The notes under the pieces: model-generated
Told to the model about the DNA's origin: nothing
The model's database searches: none
What the model saw: the letters and a program-made list of their open reading frames with translations, nothing else
Source: Notamacropus eugenii
Lineage: Eukaryota > Chordata > Mammalia > Diprotodontia > Macropodidae
DNA length: 64,000 bases
Direction of reading: 5' to 3'
Assembly: GCF_028372415.1 (NCBI RefSeq)
Contig: NC_092873.1
Span: 355,598,128 to 355,662,127, forward strand
Part shown: positions 36,677-49,104 of the stretch, in pieces
How positions within the stretch are numbered: position 1 is the stretch's first letter
How the letters are laid out: each line of letters starts with the position of its first letter
Program-made: the position numbers and the translations under genes

Positions 36677-38149
36677 CCTCACAGTACAAGGGAAGATGGA
36701 GGGATAGGAAAATCCATATTCACTATTAAGCTAAGATGGTGAAATCTCTCCCATCCTCACTATGAGAGGCAGCGGGTTGAATAAGAAGAATAAGAAAAAG
36801 CTATAGATTTGTCATCAGATGACCTCAGTTTAAGATCCTGACTCTCTGTGTGATCTTGGGCAAGTCACTTGAACTCTCTTGACCTCACTTTCCTCATCAG
36901 TAAAATGAAGATGTAAGTCCAGAGTAGTTTCTACAAAGGGTTGGTCTAGATGATCTCAGAGACCATTTCCAGCTCTGAAACTGTGATGTTATGATCACTG
37001 CATTCCAAAGAGTGTCTCCTCTTCCTCCTCTTGATCCCATGAGAGATCTGAAGGGCAAACCTTCTTGGAAGACAAGCCCCCAGGGACGACCTACCATGAG
37101 AGAATTACCTCTAAAAAGGAGAGGTTTGGACAATCTAATCAACTCAGGCTGTTGTTAGTCAGACAAATTTTCCAAATGTGATCGACCAAACTTCATCCCC
37201 ACCTCCTCATGAGAAGGGAGCAGGGGAAGAGGGGCCCCACCCTGGGGAGCCCGTGGGAAGGCAATGGCCTCCGCTGGTAAAACTGGGCTAATGACAGCAG
37301 GGGAACCGGCAGGGCCAGAGTGGGGGGCTGGGGTAATTAGAGCTTTGCCCAACCTGGAAGATCCCAAGATGAAAAGGGCTTTGGCGTCTCTGGGTTGGTT
37401 TAATGTCCATGAATACAGCTGTATGTGTATGCATAGGAAGGTGTGTGGGGTGGGGTGGGGGTGGGGGACCTGACACATTGGAGAGGTCTCTTTTTGGATG
37501 ACTCCTACAATTTGCATATACACAAAGGATTCTGGGTTCTAGGTTCTGGATTCCAGTTCGGTTCTCCACCCCGTTGAAAAAAAAAAATCAAAATTCTCCC
37601 AGCATCACGATGAGATATAAGAGCAGGACGGGAGAGACCTCTGCATGTATCCTGCAGGTACATAGTCCTTTCCAGGTCTCTTCCTTTTGACCAAAGGGGC
37701 CGTGTTTTTACTTTTCTCTACATCACCAGAGCCGAGCACAGTGCCTGGCTTCATAGTACTCCCTGAGCCAATGCTTGTGGACTGACTAACCGACGGCATC
37801 CTCCCTCCTGGGCTGCGGAGGGTCTTCAGAAACATGGCTGGGGACAAGAAGTGGCCTCCAGGAGGGAGCCTAGCGAAAGAAGGAGGGCTCAGAGTGGGAC
37901 CGGGAGAAGCGTCGGGTGGGAGCGAGCGTCAGAGAGCAAATTAGCGAGAAGCGAGCGATTCCCGAGGGAGCGATCCGGCAGGGATGGGCACTTGTGAGTG
38001 AGCCGGCGTGGGATAGGATGGGGCGAGGGGGGACCCGCCAGGCGTGAATGGACTGAGGGCATAGCGCACTCGGTCCGAGTAAGATGAAGAAGGTGAGAGG
38101 AGATAGGGGCGGGGCCGGGCCGGGCTCGGCACAGCCGACCTGGCCGGGA

Positions 38150-38238
38150 TGGCCCGGGCTGGGAGGGGAGGCCGCCGGGCTGCTAGGCTCGGCCTGCAGG
38201 GAGCAGCAGTGAGCCAGGCCCGGGCGGCGCGGAGCCTG

Positions 38239-38272
<34 letters not shown>

Positions 38273-38494
38273 GGAGCGGGGCGGGGGAGGGAGGAGCTAG
38301 CACGGCCGCCGCCTCTGCCGGAGGAGCCGCGGGGCCGCCACACTTGCCCCCCTCCCCCTCTCTCACTCGCACTCACACCCGGGGACAGGAGGCGGGCGGC
38401 CCCGGCCCCACCGGTCCCCCATGGCCACCCCCGGGCCCCGGCGCTGAGCCACCCGCCACCCCTCCCCACGCACAGCCCAGCCCGCCACGCCGAG
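38150..38494 (+). other. THRA: THRA non-coding exon 1 (5' limit approximate)
   Basis: A strong donor GAG|GTAAGG follows 38494 inside the CpG island and is the best exit for the untranslated first exon. The transcription start is not visible and 38150 is only a guess. The exon contains the CCGAGC hexanucleotide repeat. Confidence 0.5.
38239..38273. repeat. CCGAGC hexanucleotide tandem repeat
   Basis: About five to six units of GAGCCC/CCGAGC in the inferred THRA 5' UTR. It would read as Pro-Glu dipeptides if translated, but no coding role is expected. It may vary in length. Confidence 0.85.
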
Positions 38495-39799
38495 GTAAGG
38501 GGGAGGGGGAGGGGGTATTAATATGCAAATACATTGCGATTGATTATGCAAAGCCACCGGACGCTCGCTGGCTGGGGTCCTAGTCCCGGCTGGGGGCGTC
38601 CCTGGGGACCCGCTGCCTGCACAGCCAGCCCCTGGGTGACACTGTCAGTGCTGGGGTGCTTGCAACTTACCAACTCCCCGGAGTAAATGGAGGACTCGGC
38701 TGGCGGGGGAGGGGGACGGGACGGTTGCAGCGGGTTGGTGGCCAGGAGGGGGGCGGTGGTGCTGCAGGGGCAGATGGCGTCCGGGCCTCGCCCCCCACAC
38801 CCCGCCTCCGCCGCCCCGCGGGTCCCCGGCCTCTCCCGGTCCCGTCTGCTACGCATTGTCGGAGCCGCGGCCCCGGCTGCCAGGCGGCCCCTGTTCCCCC
38901 GCCAGCCGCCGCCGCCGCCGCGGTTTGTTTACGGTTCGGGCGGCCTGTTTCTCCCCCCACCCTCCGCCCTCCCGACTGCCGGGGCCGAGCTGCTTTTGCA
39001 AAGCTTCCTCCGGCGGGAGTGGGGGGGGGGGGGGGTTGCAGCCTCCCCGGGGCTCGAGGACCGCCCCAGCCCCTTCACATGGGGCTGCATGGCCCTCCAG
39101 TTGCAACACTCCCAAATGCAAAAACGCGGCTGGGGGAAGAAAAAAGAGGAGTTGGTAGGAGAACTCCGGGGTCCCCGGGAAGCGCCCGGAGAGTTGCATG
39201 CTCCAGGCCACTTGGGGAAGTGCGAGACCAACAGGGAGGGAGCTGAGGGGCTTGCAACGTGTCCCTCGAGCCCCTGGCAGATGGGGTTTCCCCCTCTTCT
39301 GGATGGGGAAAAGGCCTAAGGGGTGGCGGGGTCAGAGTTTGAAGGGAGGGTGAGGGAGGAGGAGCGAGGCGCGGTTGGTAGTACTCCGGGAGCCCTGACC
39401 TGGCAGAAGCTGGCTGACGGGAGGAGGAAGGGGGGCTTGTCCGGGAGGTGAAGGGTAGGGGGAGGCGGTGAAAGCCAGACACACCGGGATAGGCGCTGAC
39501 ACGGGGACGCGGGGCGTCAAGGACAGGAGGGTGATAGACACACCCACACTGGGCCAGGAAGACCGAACACTCGTGAGCAAGTGCACACGCTGAGATGGAC
39601 ACACCCACAGGGGGACCCAAGGACAGGCAGACAGACACGGGCACATACCCACATACAGACTCCTATACACAGACATCGCTATACATAGTCCCAGGTGCAG
39701 TCACAACCGACAAACAGATACTGTATTTATGGAGGACCTAGTGTCCAGGCACCACTGCCTTGCTTTTCATTGAGAGAGATACCAAGAATAGATACATTC

Positions 39800-39950
39800 T
39801 TGCCTTCAAGGAGTTTAATCAATCTATAAATATTTATTAATTGCTTCCCAGGTGCCAGGCACTCTGCTAATCGAAAAGGATACAAAAAGAGGCAAAAGAC
39901 AGGCCCTCTCCTCAAGGAGTTTACATTGTAACTGAGGAGAGAAGATTGCC
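39800..39950 (-). repeat. L2 3' end
   Basis: 'aggtgccaggcactctgc' and 'caaggagtttacattgtaac' are reverse-complement L2 3' end phrases. Confidence 0.6.
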
Positions 39951-40018
39951 CCCAAGAATAAAAGCTATGTCAGACAAATGCACATATATAGTAATATACA
40001 TACTCTCTTACTCCAAGG

Positions 40019-40190
40019 ATTCTTAACCTATGGGCCATATTTTTTTTGTTTTGTTTTTTTTAGAAGCTTATTTCAATATAGATAGTTTCTTTTTATAATC
40101 TTATACATTTAAAAACAACATTCTGAGAAGGGTGGATAAGCATCACCAGGTTGACAAAGGGTTCCATGACACTGAAAAAGGTTAAGAACA
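40019..40190. repeat. TIR-flanked MITE-like repeat, copy 3 (best ends)
   Basis: Left end 'attcttaacct' and right end 'aggttaagaac' are inverted repeats. The core 'cttatacatttaaaaacaac' is the reverse of the other copies. This copy shows the TIR structure most clearly. Confidence 0.7.
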
Positions 40191-43100
40191 ACTCTGTATT
40201 TAGATTGTAAATCCCTTTAGGGCAAGGATAGTATTATTTTGTACCCATTTATACCCAACAGCATTTATCCCAATGTTTCCTGTATAATAGCTGCTCTGTA
40301 AGTATTTGTTGATTGAATGATAAGAGTAGCAGATTTACTGTGTCACACATGCAGGCATTCACAGACACAAATGCACACATTCTTTCTCTGTCTCATGCTT
40401 TTTCCTGTGTCTCCCTCCTCTAAGGGCATGGACAATTTTAAAGGAGATTAGGAAGAGAAATTTTCGTGAGAGAGGGGAGGTAAGGGGTTTCTGAGGACTG
40501 AGACAATAGCCCCAGACAATAACCCTGCCTAAGCTGCCTTGACAACTGGGGGCAGCAAGGTTGTCTTTAGGGGAATCAGACTTAACTCTCTGCCTCCCAC
40601 TTCCCCACCCTAAAAGTGTCTTGGGGAACTCATTTGCCTGAATCTTTCCTGCTTACCCCAAAGCCTCCCCATAACCTCAACTAGATGTTTTTTTACTATC
40701 CGTTTAGATGTTACCTTCTGTCCTTCTGTTCAAATTGCTGTGTTTTTATGTGTGTTTTTGTCCTTTTATCTGTTTATCTCTCTGTCTGGTCTCTTTCTCT
40801 TTTAAGCTCTATATTTCTTTTCTCCTGTCACTTTCTTTTGAGTGTCTCCCAGTCTTTGCATGTCTCAGCATTATAATCTTCTGTCCTAGAGCTAGGGACT
40901 AGCTAGGACATCCTTCATATTTCTCTGGTTGCTAATAGTGAGCTTTTCCCTGCTGCCTCCCCAGGGGTCAGCAGGAGGTTGGGGTGGGGGTGGGGGGTGG
41001 AAGGGGCTCTGCTGGCTTCTCAGGACATCCTGGATTTCCTTACCAAGAGAAAAGCACAGCTGTGGCCACCAGGGTTTGGGGAATGGGGGTGGGGAAGGGT
41101 GCTTCTGTTCAACCAGGCCTCTCTACCTGGCTAAGCTAAGCCTAGATACAGGACCTAAATAAGGGGAGCTCTAGGAACTATTGGGGTTTCCTAATGTCAA
41201 TGAGGATTCCTGTCTTTTTGGCTTTCCAGGGCTCCCTATTCAATTCTAAAGCTTAGTAGGTAAGAGTATTGGTGTCTCCTATACCCCACCCCATCCTAAC
41301 GTCTATGGGAATTAGCACTCCAGGGAAAGGGTTAGGAGCTAGGCCACTGACACTGGAATATCACTCCCATTGGGATTTATTCCAGGCTCTTAAAACTCCT
41401 TATTTTATTGAGATTGACCCTGAACTTGCCTTGGGGAGCCAGATTCTGGAACTAGCCCTGATTTCTTTCTGCCCTTCTCCCCCCACATCTGATTGTTCCC
41501 TCATCTCCAGCTTTGCCATGTCCCCCCAAAGTCCAGCCATCCATACTTTATGCCATCCATATACTTTGCCACAACACATCTCTGAGAGTACCCTTGTCTT
41601 TCATGAATGTAGAGACATTTAAGGCCCATTGTGGTGCCTTAGTGCCTGTGGCACTGACCAAGGGTGGTGTATGATAGAAATGGCTAACCCTCCCCTCCCA
41701 AGCTCTCAGAGGATTTTGTGAAGTGAAGGGAAAAGGAAGGAGGAGAATCCTGGAGCCTGATTTGACTGGCCCCTCCCCTTTGTTCTTCCTCCCCTGTCCC
41801 TCTGGTGTCAGTGTGTGATGGCTAGGATAGACACCTGGGTAGCTACCTCCATTTGCCCTGGGCTTCCCTCATTCACTGGCTTACCTGGAGGAGGTAGCAT
41901 AGGATCATTGATCAAAATGATATTGATTCCACATTGCCCAGCCTGGTCAGGGATAGAACTAGCTGAGGAAAGGGACCATGTGCCTGACTGTCTTGGGGAG
42001 AGGGCTGGAGGAGCTGGGAAAAGTTGGATGGATGAAGGAAAGGATAGAGTGAGGTTGAGACAGGCTTCCCTCTGGAATATCCCTGAATGGAGGAAATGTG
42101 GACAGATCTGTTGTGCAGATTTTCTGTCTCTTTCTCCTAACCCTGACTCAGACCCCTCCCCCACAGAGGTGGGGGGGGGGGGGTTTGGGGGTTAGGGAAG
42201 GCAAACAAGTTTTGCAACCTGGAGACTTGTGGAGAAGAGTTTCTGGCTTGAGGATAAGGCCCCCTGACTATCCTCTTCCCTCCATCCCCCCCATTCCCTA
42301 GAGAAAAGGGACTTCAGAATGGAGATTCCTCTTCCCCACCCTCCCCCTTGACAGTGAGTCGGCAGGGTGGGCTGGGTTAATTATTGGCATCTCTATCCGT
42401 GGCTTAATTTGTCCAGTTCTGTTGTACTTGTGGGGTTGGGAGTTGGGTCAAGGGGCAGGTTCCCACTGCTACCCAACTTGACATCAAGAGCATAGTTGAG
42501 GAAGGGTGTGTTTGTGTTGAAGACTCATTTTCTGTCCCAAAACCAAGGATATCTCCCTGAACCCAGGAATACTATTGGAAGAGGTTGGGAAACAATGGTA
42601 CCAAGTAGGTGAAGGGGAACCAATCAGGTGGACCATGAAGGTTTGGGACTCAACCTGTCCATCTAGCTAGGTGACATCTTCCCCCCTTTCTGTTGCCATG
42701 GTGATGGATGCATCACCTCCCTTCCCCCCTACTCCTGCCCCTGTTACCAAGTTGCCAGCTCCACCCACTCCAGGTGAGGCATGAGACAGTTGAGGGGAAC
42801 CAGGAAGAGCTGCTGCCCCCCCCCCAGTGGAAACAGGAAACTCTGGAGAGGAGTGGGGGGGGGGCACATCCTACTTCTTAGAGCTGCCAGTCTGTTTGGA
42901 GGTGGAGATCAGGGAAGCATTGATAGAGTTCCATGGCCTGGATAGTATTGGCCATTCACAATGCTCATGGACTTGACTCTTAAATGCCTGCAGCCTTCCA
43001 ATGCCAAGGCAAGAGGTGGAGAGCTGATCTCTCCCTGGTGGGAAGACTGGACATGCCCAACATCAAATGTGTGCTGCCTGCCACTTTCTTGACTGGGAGG

Positions 43101-44108
43101 GGCTTAGGTGCCAGGCAGCTCCAAGGGCAAAGGGGATAGATTTGAAGCCAAGAATTCACCTGGCCAAAAAGCACAGGTGTTTCACCGGATGTACTCCATT
43201 GTTGCCCCTGAAGGCAGGTTGGGTGGAAAAGAAGACTTTTTTGGGGTAAGGAAAGTGGACAGAGTCTGCATAGAAGTTGTTGCCTAAGGCATATTAGTTT
43301 TGTGGCTAGGGAGAAAGACTGAACATGTGCCCAGTAAGTGAAGGGTTAATAAATACTTGCTACATTAACAGGCCTCACCTCCAAGAATAGAAGAGGGCAG
43401 TGTGATTAAGGCCAATCCCACTGCCCCCCCATTCTCATTACTCCCCTACTGAAGGTGTTCTCAGTAGTTAGCTGCTCTGTACCTCAGTTTCTCTTTGGAA
43501 GAGAGTGCTTCTAAGGAAAAGGGAGTTGGAGAGGCACAGAGCTAAGTAATTCTGTGCTCTGGATGTGCTAGGAGATTTTTCTGATCCCAGGCTGGGTGCT
43601 GCAGTTTGGGGTGGGGTTGGGAGGTGGGCAGCACCATCCCTGCCCTCTCCTGCTAGTCTTTGGTTGGAAGCCCAAAAGCCTGAGCCTCTGGCAGCTGCCT
43701 GCTTTTATATATAAGCGTGTGTGTACATGTGTGTGTTCTTGTAATTGTGCATATGTGTGAGCCCAGGGAAGAAGGGGGCTGGCATGGAAAGGCCGTACTG
43801 GAATGGGGGAGCCGTGTGCAGAGTGTTGTGTGGGCCTCACGCATGCGGGGTGGGTGTGCATGTCTGCACGTGTCTGTGTGTGTGCGAGCTCTTGGTGCTC
43901 AGCTGCACTTACTCTGTCTCTGTTTCTCACTCGGTATTTCTCTTTTTCTTATTTGTCTCTAATTCTGCTTGCTTCTGAGGATGTGGGCTTTGAGGTTCTA
44001 CCCCACTGTGGAGCAAGAAAGGAAGACTGCCTTGTCCCCTTGTTCTCCCCTTCCCAGATTGAAGATGCCATCCCTCTTTGATCCCCCCTGTCCTCTAGCC
44101 CAGGGCAC

Positions 44109-44150
<42 letters not shown>
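44109..44150. repeat. GT microsatellite
   Basis: An almost perfect run of about 20 GT units in THRA intron 1. Confidence 0.95.
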
Positions 44151-44151
<1 letters not shown>

Positions 44152-45839
44152 TGCTTGCCCTCCCCCAAGGTGAGAACTGGGAGGATGTGGTGGGGAACCC
44201 CTATGCCCAAGGGACTCCCTGCTTCCCCTGCTGTGCCATCTGTGGTGAGAGCCCCTGCCTCTTGACATTCATACCTCCAGTTTTCAGCTGCCCTGAGTTG
44301 GGGCTCCAGTTACTCTGACTGTTGGTTGAGCTTCTGGGGGAAAGAGGGAGGGAGAAAAGAATGTGCTAGGTTGAGAAGGGGAACTCACCCATCTCTGGCT
44401 TTCCGTCTACTTTAATCTTCCTCTTCCTTCCCAGAGGGGACTTGGAGGTGGGGGGGAGGGTTTGGGAGAATGCCTGCTGTCCAGGCTGGTGGGAGGGCAT
44501 GCCAGAAGGGGATAAGTTTAGGGCTAGTGAAGTGAGGGGTGGTGTTGGGGGAGGAGGAGCTAGTGGAGGTTGGGGCATGGTTATGGGCACTGCTACCCAA
44601 AGCTTGGCAATGGAGGATGAGTGGGGAATGACCCCTGGGTGCTATCACCCACTTACCTCCATGCTAGATATGAGACTGACTAGATTTGTCCCAAGGGTGA
44701 GGAGGAGAGCCTAGCAGGTGGGTGAGACTGGGCTTGGGAGGGGAGAAGGAGGCATAGTCCTTTGATGCTAGCTAGCACTGGGCATAGTGCCCAAGTCAGT
44801 GGCTGCTGTTTATATCTCTGTCTCTGTCCTGGGGTGGGGGGAGAAGAGGAATTTCCTGTTGTATTCCTTAGCAGAGCAGGGGGCTTCTTTGTTAAGAAAT
44901 AAATCCACTTCTCTCCCTCCTCCTCCTTTTTTCTGACCTCTGGGTTCCACCTGGGCACTCTCTGACCCTACCCCCTCCCTTGTGGTCCAACATACTGCTT
45001 TATTGGGAAAAGGGAGAGAAGCAGGGTATTGGCTGGGGAAAGGAAAGTGTTTTCTAGCAGGCCAAATGAGAGAATTCTGCCTACTGCTCCCTTGCCTTTG
45101 TCCCCCATCTGTCCAAAGCTGTGCAGTAGTCTGTACTCTTTTTTAAAAATATCACTCTTAGGAGGTGGTGGTTTTCTCTCTGTCTCCCTCTCCCCTGGCA
45201 GCATGAGAACTGGGGGGTTTGCTTGGAGTACTATCCTCTCCTTGTCAGAAGACTGAATGAATGGTTGATGAGCTGTAAGTTAGCTCTGGGGAAGGAGGTG
45301 AGCCTGGGCTCCAGCCCCAGGGAGAGATCTGCCTTTTTGAGAAGCAAGGGCAGAGGGGGGTTTGCAGAGTACCTAAGGCTCTCTCTGTCAGCCTGTGCCA
45401 TCCTGAGGCTATGTGTGTGTATCAGTGTTTGCCTCTGTGTGTATTTCTTCCTGTGGGTCTGTTTTCTCACATGTTAGTGTTCATGTATGTCTGAGAGTGA
45501 GCATGGATGTGTCCCTTGTATATGGACCCTGGTTTGCAGGCATATACTTGTCTTTCTGCCGGTGCCTACATCCATGTGTATCTCTACTTTCCTCTTTCGG
45601 TGGTTTAGAGGGATCGGCCCAGGGGGGCCTCAAAGGGAATTCCCCCACCCCCACTCTAGCAGCAGACTGAGGGGGGAGGGGAAGGGAGGTGTGAATTCAC
45701 CCACGACACTATTAATAACCCACATGCCAGGCCACCACGCACCAGCTGTCACCGTGGAAACCACTCCTCCTTCCTTCTCTCCCCTATCTTTGATGGGGTG
45801 GGACTTAGGACAGAATGCCCCTCACCCCCACTCTCTTTG

Positions 45840-46190
45840 TTTCCCTTTCTTATTTCTGATTGCCTCTTCCTTTCTGTCACCTCCTTTTCTTTGTTTCTGC
45901 CCCCCTTTCCCATCTGTTTCCTCTCTTTTATCTCTCTCTCCCTATCTTCCTCCGTCTCTACCCAAATCTTTCACTCTTTCCCCATCTCTCTTACCCTATC
46001 TCCCTTTCTCCTCCCCCCACCTCCCTCTCTATCTCCCTCTTTCCCATCTTCCTTCTTTCTTTATCTCCTGTCTTGTCTCTCCATCTTCCTCTCCCTTCCC
46101 TCCTTCTTCCCCCCCGCCATTTTCCCTGTCTTTCTTCTACCGACTGTCCCTACTTTCTCTCTGTGTGTTCCCCTCTGTGTCTCTGTCTCC
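45840..46190. repeat. Polypyrimidine (CT-rich) tract
   Basis: About 350 bases made almost wholly of C and T on the plus strand. The open frames across it (Ser/Leu/Pro/Phe-rich) are artefacts. Confidence 0.9.
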
Positions 46191-47107
46191 ATATCTGGCA
46201 GGTTGGGGTGGGGGGCTGGGCTTTCTCTCCTGTGCAGTATGGACAAAGTTCAGGGGCCTTTGTTGGGTGGGGCAGTACGCCAAGAACAGAGAGACACCAG
46301 AGAGGTAGGAGGTGGATGTGTGGGTGTGTGGACATGGTGGAGGAGTTGGGGTGGAAGTAGAGTTGAGGTGCAGATTCTAAGGAAAGGGGTAGGGGTGAGG
46401 ATATATACATTCTCTCCTAGTCCTGAGAGCTCCCCAGTGGCATGGAGACTGCCCACCCCTAAGTTGCTTGGGTATTAGGATCATACTGCAGGACAACATG
46501 GAAATGGGGGCCGGTTGGCAGTAGAAGGTTGGCACAATGCCTATGGATGCCGCATTGGCCTCATGTCTCCCCCTCCCCCCATTACTAAAGCACTCAGACT
46601 TAATGAAATGCTTCCTTCTCCATGGGCACAGTGCCCACATTGCCACCCCCAACAGCACTAAAAGGGGAGGGGTGAAGAGTGATGTTAACTGACAGGTGGG
46701 CCCTTGCTGTCTCAGTCTGTCATTCTAGTTGTTCTGGGTTGAGACTGAAAAGCCCAACGTATTTTTCTTCCCCTTTCAGGAGAAGCTTTGAGCATTAATC
46801 TCAGCATCCTAGGGGAGGAGAAAGGGGGGAGAAGAAAGGCCATCTCTCAGGCTGGGCACTGAACCTCCAGTTCCCCTTGGTTGGGGCTCTACAACCCCCA
46901 CACTAAACCACCACATGCAGGCATACATGTGAACCTGTGCAGAGATCCAGTAGTCCTGGGAATGGGATGAGAAGGGTAGCAGTCCCTGTCTGGATGTCCT
47001 CTCCTCTGCTTTACCATTCTTTTGCCTAAAAAACTTGAGTATGGCCTTGACGAAGGGAAAATGTCCCTCCCTCCTCACTTCCCCTAGCAACAACAAAAAC
47101 TAAAACA

Positions 47108-47371
47108 CAGAAGACAGAGACAGTATCACCTAGTGAATAGCTGACTAGAGTCAGGAAGATCTGAGTTCAAATCTTAGCTCTAAATTGAAGCTGGGTGACC
47201 ACAGGTAAGTTCCTTAACCTCTCTGATCTCATTTCCTCTTCTTTAAAATGAGAATAACATCAACCTCACAGAGTTGTTGCAAGGGCTCAAATGCCGAGGT
47301 CCTCTATGCAAAGTGCTTTGCAAAGTTTGAAGTGCTACATAAATGTTGACTTGTTGTTATTATCACTGTCA
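47108..47371 (+). repeat. tRNA/CORE-type SINE, degenerate
   Basis: 'gagtcaggaagatctgagttc', 'aaaatgagaataacatc' and 'cctcacagagttgttgc' mark a worn SINE with a MIR-like tail. Confidence 0.65.
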
Positions 47372-48343
47372 GCTTTGTGCTGGGATCCAGACATGGATAC
47401 CCAACCTGTGGGCAAGACACCTCTTTTCTCTGGCAAGGGAGGTTGAGATAGACAAGGCTTATGAATGACCAGGAGGAGTACATGTTCATAATACCTTGGG
47501 CATCATCAGTTCCATGTAGGTGTCCTTCCCCTCAGGGGCATGAGTGTCAACCCTGACTATTGCCTGTGTCTGTTTTAAGTCAGGGCCTGGGTGGGACTGG
47601 TGCATTAAGCCTGGTAGCTACTTTGACATCATGCCTAGGCCTGTGCTCCCTGGAAATAGTAACGAGTTCCAGGAGCTGTGGCCATCCATTAGGAGCATAG
47701 GGATTTGGGGTAGGGTTGCCAAAGCTAGTAGGTGCTCACACCACCACTCTTGGTCTTAATGAACAGCTCCACAAACTGCCCTTCTAGGCCCTAGGACTGT
47801 GGGCTGTTTCCGGGCCCACTGCACAGGGCTATCCCTCTCATCATGCCCACTCCTGTACAGGCCCTCCTCCTTTCCCCAGGGGTGCTCAGGCCTCCTGCTG
47901 GTGAGTGGATTTTTCCAGCTTCTGTAAACAAGTGGTGGCAGTGTGCCAGGCAGGCAGGAGACGGGCGGGGGCAGTGCCCACAGCCAGGGTGTGCCAAGCA
48001 CCAAGGCATGGCCTGGAGGGAGACAGGGAGACACACAGAGACAGAGACACCAAAGAGACTGAGCACAGCATCAAGACAGAAAGAGGGCCAGAGTGATACA
48101 GATACCAAATACTCTCATTGTCCAGCCTCTTTCTTCTACTCCACCATCACATCCCACCCCCAGCCCAGAGAGCAGCCCCTCATCTACCCCAACCCCCTAG
48201 TGCTACCCCTGCCAGGGATTGGGAGGCCACCGTGCTCAACCTTCAACCCCCCCTTTTCCCCTCCCCCAACTCCCCCACCCCTTAGGGCTGGCTGCACCAT
48301 TATAAATTTATAACAGGAATTTCTCCAGCAGCCAAGAAAAACT

Positions 48344-48354
48344 TGACCTACTTT
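48344..48354 (-). promoter_or_regulatory. Candidate RORE (AAAGTAGGTCA)
   Basis: The minus strand reads AAAGTAGGTCA, an exact match to the ROR/Rev-erb element WAWNTRGGTCA. It lies in an AT-rich block in GC-rich THRA intron 1, about 350 bases from an E-box CACGTG at 48702-48707. Motif match only. Confidence 0.4.
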
Positions 48355-49104
48355 CCTGATGGCTCCCAGCCTGAGACTCCCCGCCTGGCCCCCCAGCCCC
48401 CTATTGGGCCCCCCAGTCGCCTGCCAACCCTACCCCCCAAAGATATCTGTAGCAGAATGGGCAACCCCTTTCTTACCATCCCCTTCCAACTCTGAATCTA
48501 GATCCAGGGACCCTGTTTCTGAGTTCCAGGCCTCTTGCCCCATGCCCAGACTCTTTTCCTTATCTTTCCCCCCAGTCTCTTATCAGCTTCCCAGGGGTGG
48601 GGCATGGGGGCCCAAGGGCGAGGTCTGTGGTGCCGAAGCCGAATGACCTTCTGCCCTCTCTCCTCTCCACACACATAGCTATGAATTCACATACCAGCAC
48701 CCACGTGTACACCCCAGCCCACAATCTCTAGTCTTGTACCTGAGCTATGACATCAGGGTGACAATGCTGAAAAGGTGGATGGTCCAGGACAGCCTCCTCC
48801 CGGTCCCCTTTTCCCCAGCCCTTCTGGGGAGCAGGAGCATGACTCAGCCCCACTTGGATACAGGTGTAGGTACAGGTAAGACAGAGCTTAGCTACAGCAG
48901 CAGTCTTTGTGGGATGAGGGGGCTCCTGAATCATTGAATAAGAGCCATCATTTAGTAGGCTGACAGAAAGGGCAACAAGGAACATAAGTATGGAGTATGG
49001 CTATATTTCCTTATCTGTGAACACACTGTGTCCTCTGTAGAAGGTAAACCCTGTCAGGGTAGGGACTGTCTTACTTCAGCATTTGTATTTAACAATAATA
49101 ATCA

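Larger units (their letters stand above)
31986..37850. other. Spacer between the divergent MED24 and THRA promoters
   Basis: No gene is seen. It holds a MITE-like repeat (32058-32205), a second CRE-type site (TGACGTCA at 32231-32238), SINEs (about 32795-33018 and 36366-36676) and a MIR-like piece (about 36795-37000). There is a TC run (33201-33228) and a short tandem of the GATATGAT type near 33855-33885. The rest (33300-36300) is plain with no recognised element. Confidence 0.65.
37850..39350 (+). promoter_or_regulatory. THRA: THRA CpG island and promoter
   Basis: GC- and CpG-dense stretch with Sp1-type GGGGCGGGGCC at about 38107 and no TATA box, spanning the inferred first exon. It also holds a GCC trinucleotide run near 38905-38921 and a long G run near 39020-39036. 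The many overlapping open frames here are products of base composition and not genes. Confidence 0.75.

Noticed and set aside
37870..39319. Many overlapping open frames of 100-210 codons on both strands
   Set aside because: This is the THRA CpG island, where stop codons are rare. The proteins are Pro/Gly/Arg/Ala-rich and do not resemble any family.
41808..42195. Facing open frames of 118 and 126 codons in THRA intron 1
   Set aside because: No homology recognised, no splice signals that join them to THRA, and the same-length frame on both strands suggests chance.
45487..46478. Long overlapping open frames (up to 273 codons) rich in Ser, Leu, Pro and Phe
   Set aside because: They run across a CT-rich tract in all three forward frames. 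The composition explains the lack of stops, and there is no conserved domain or splice context.
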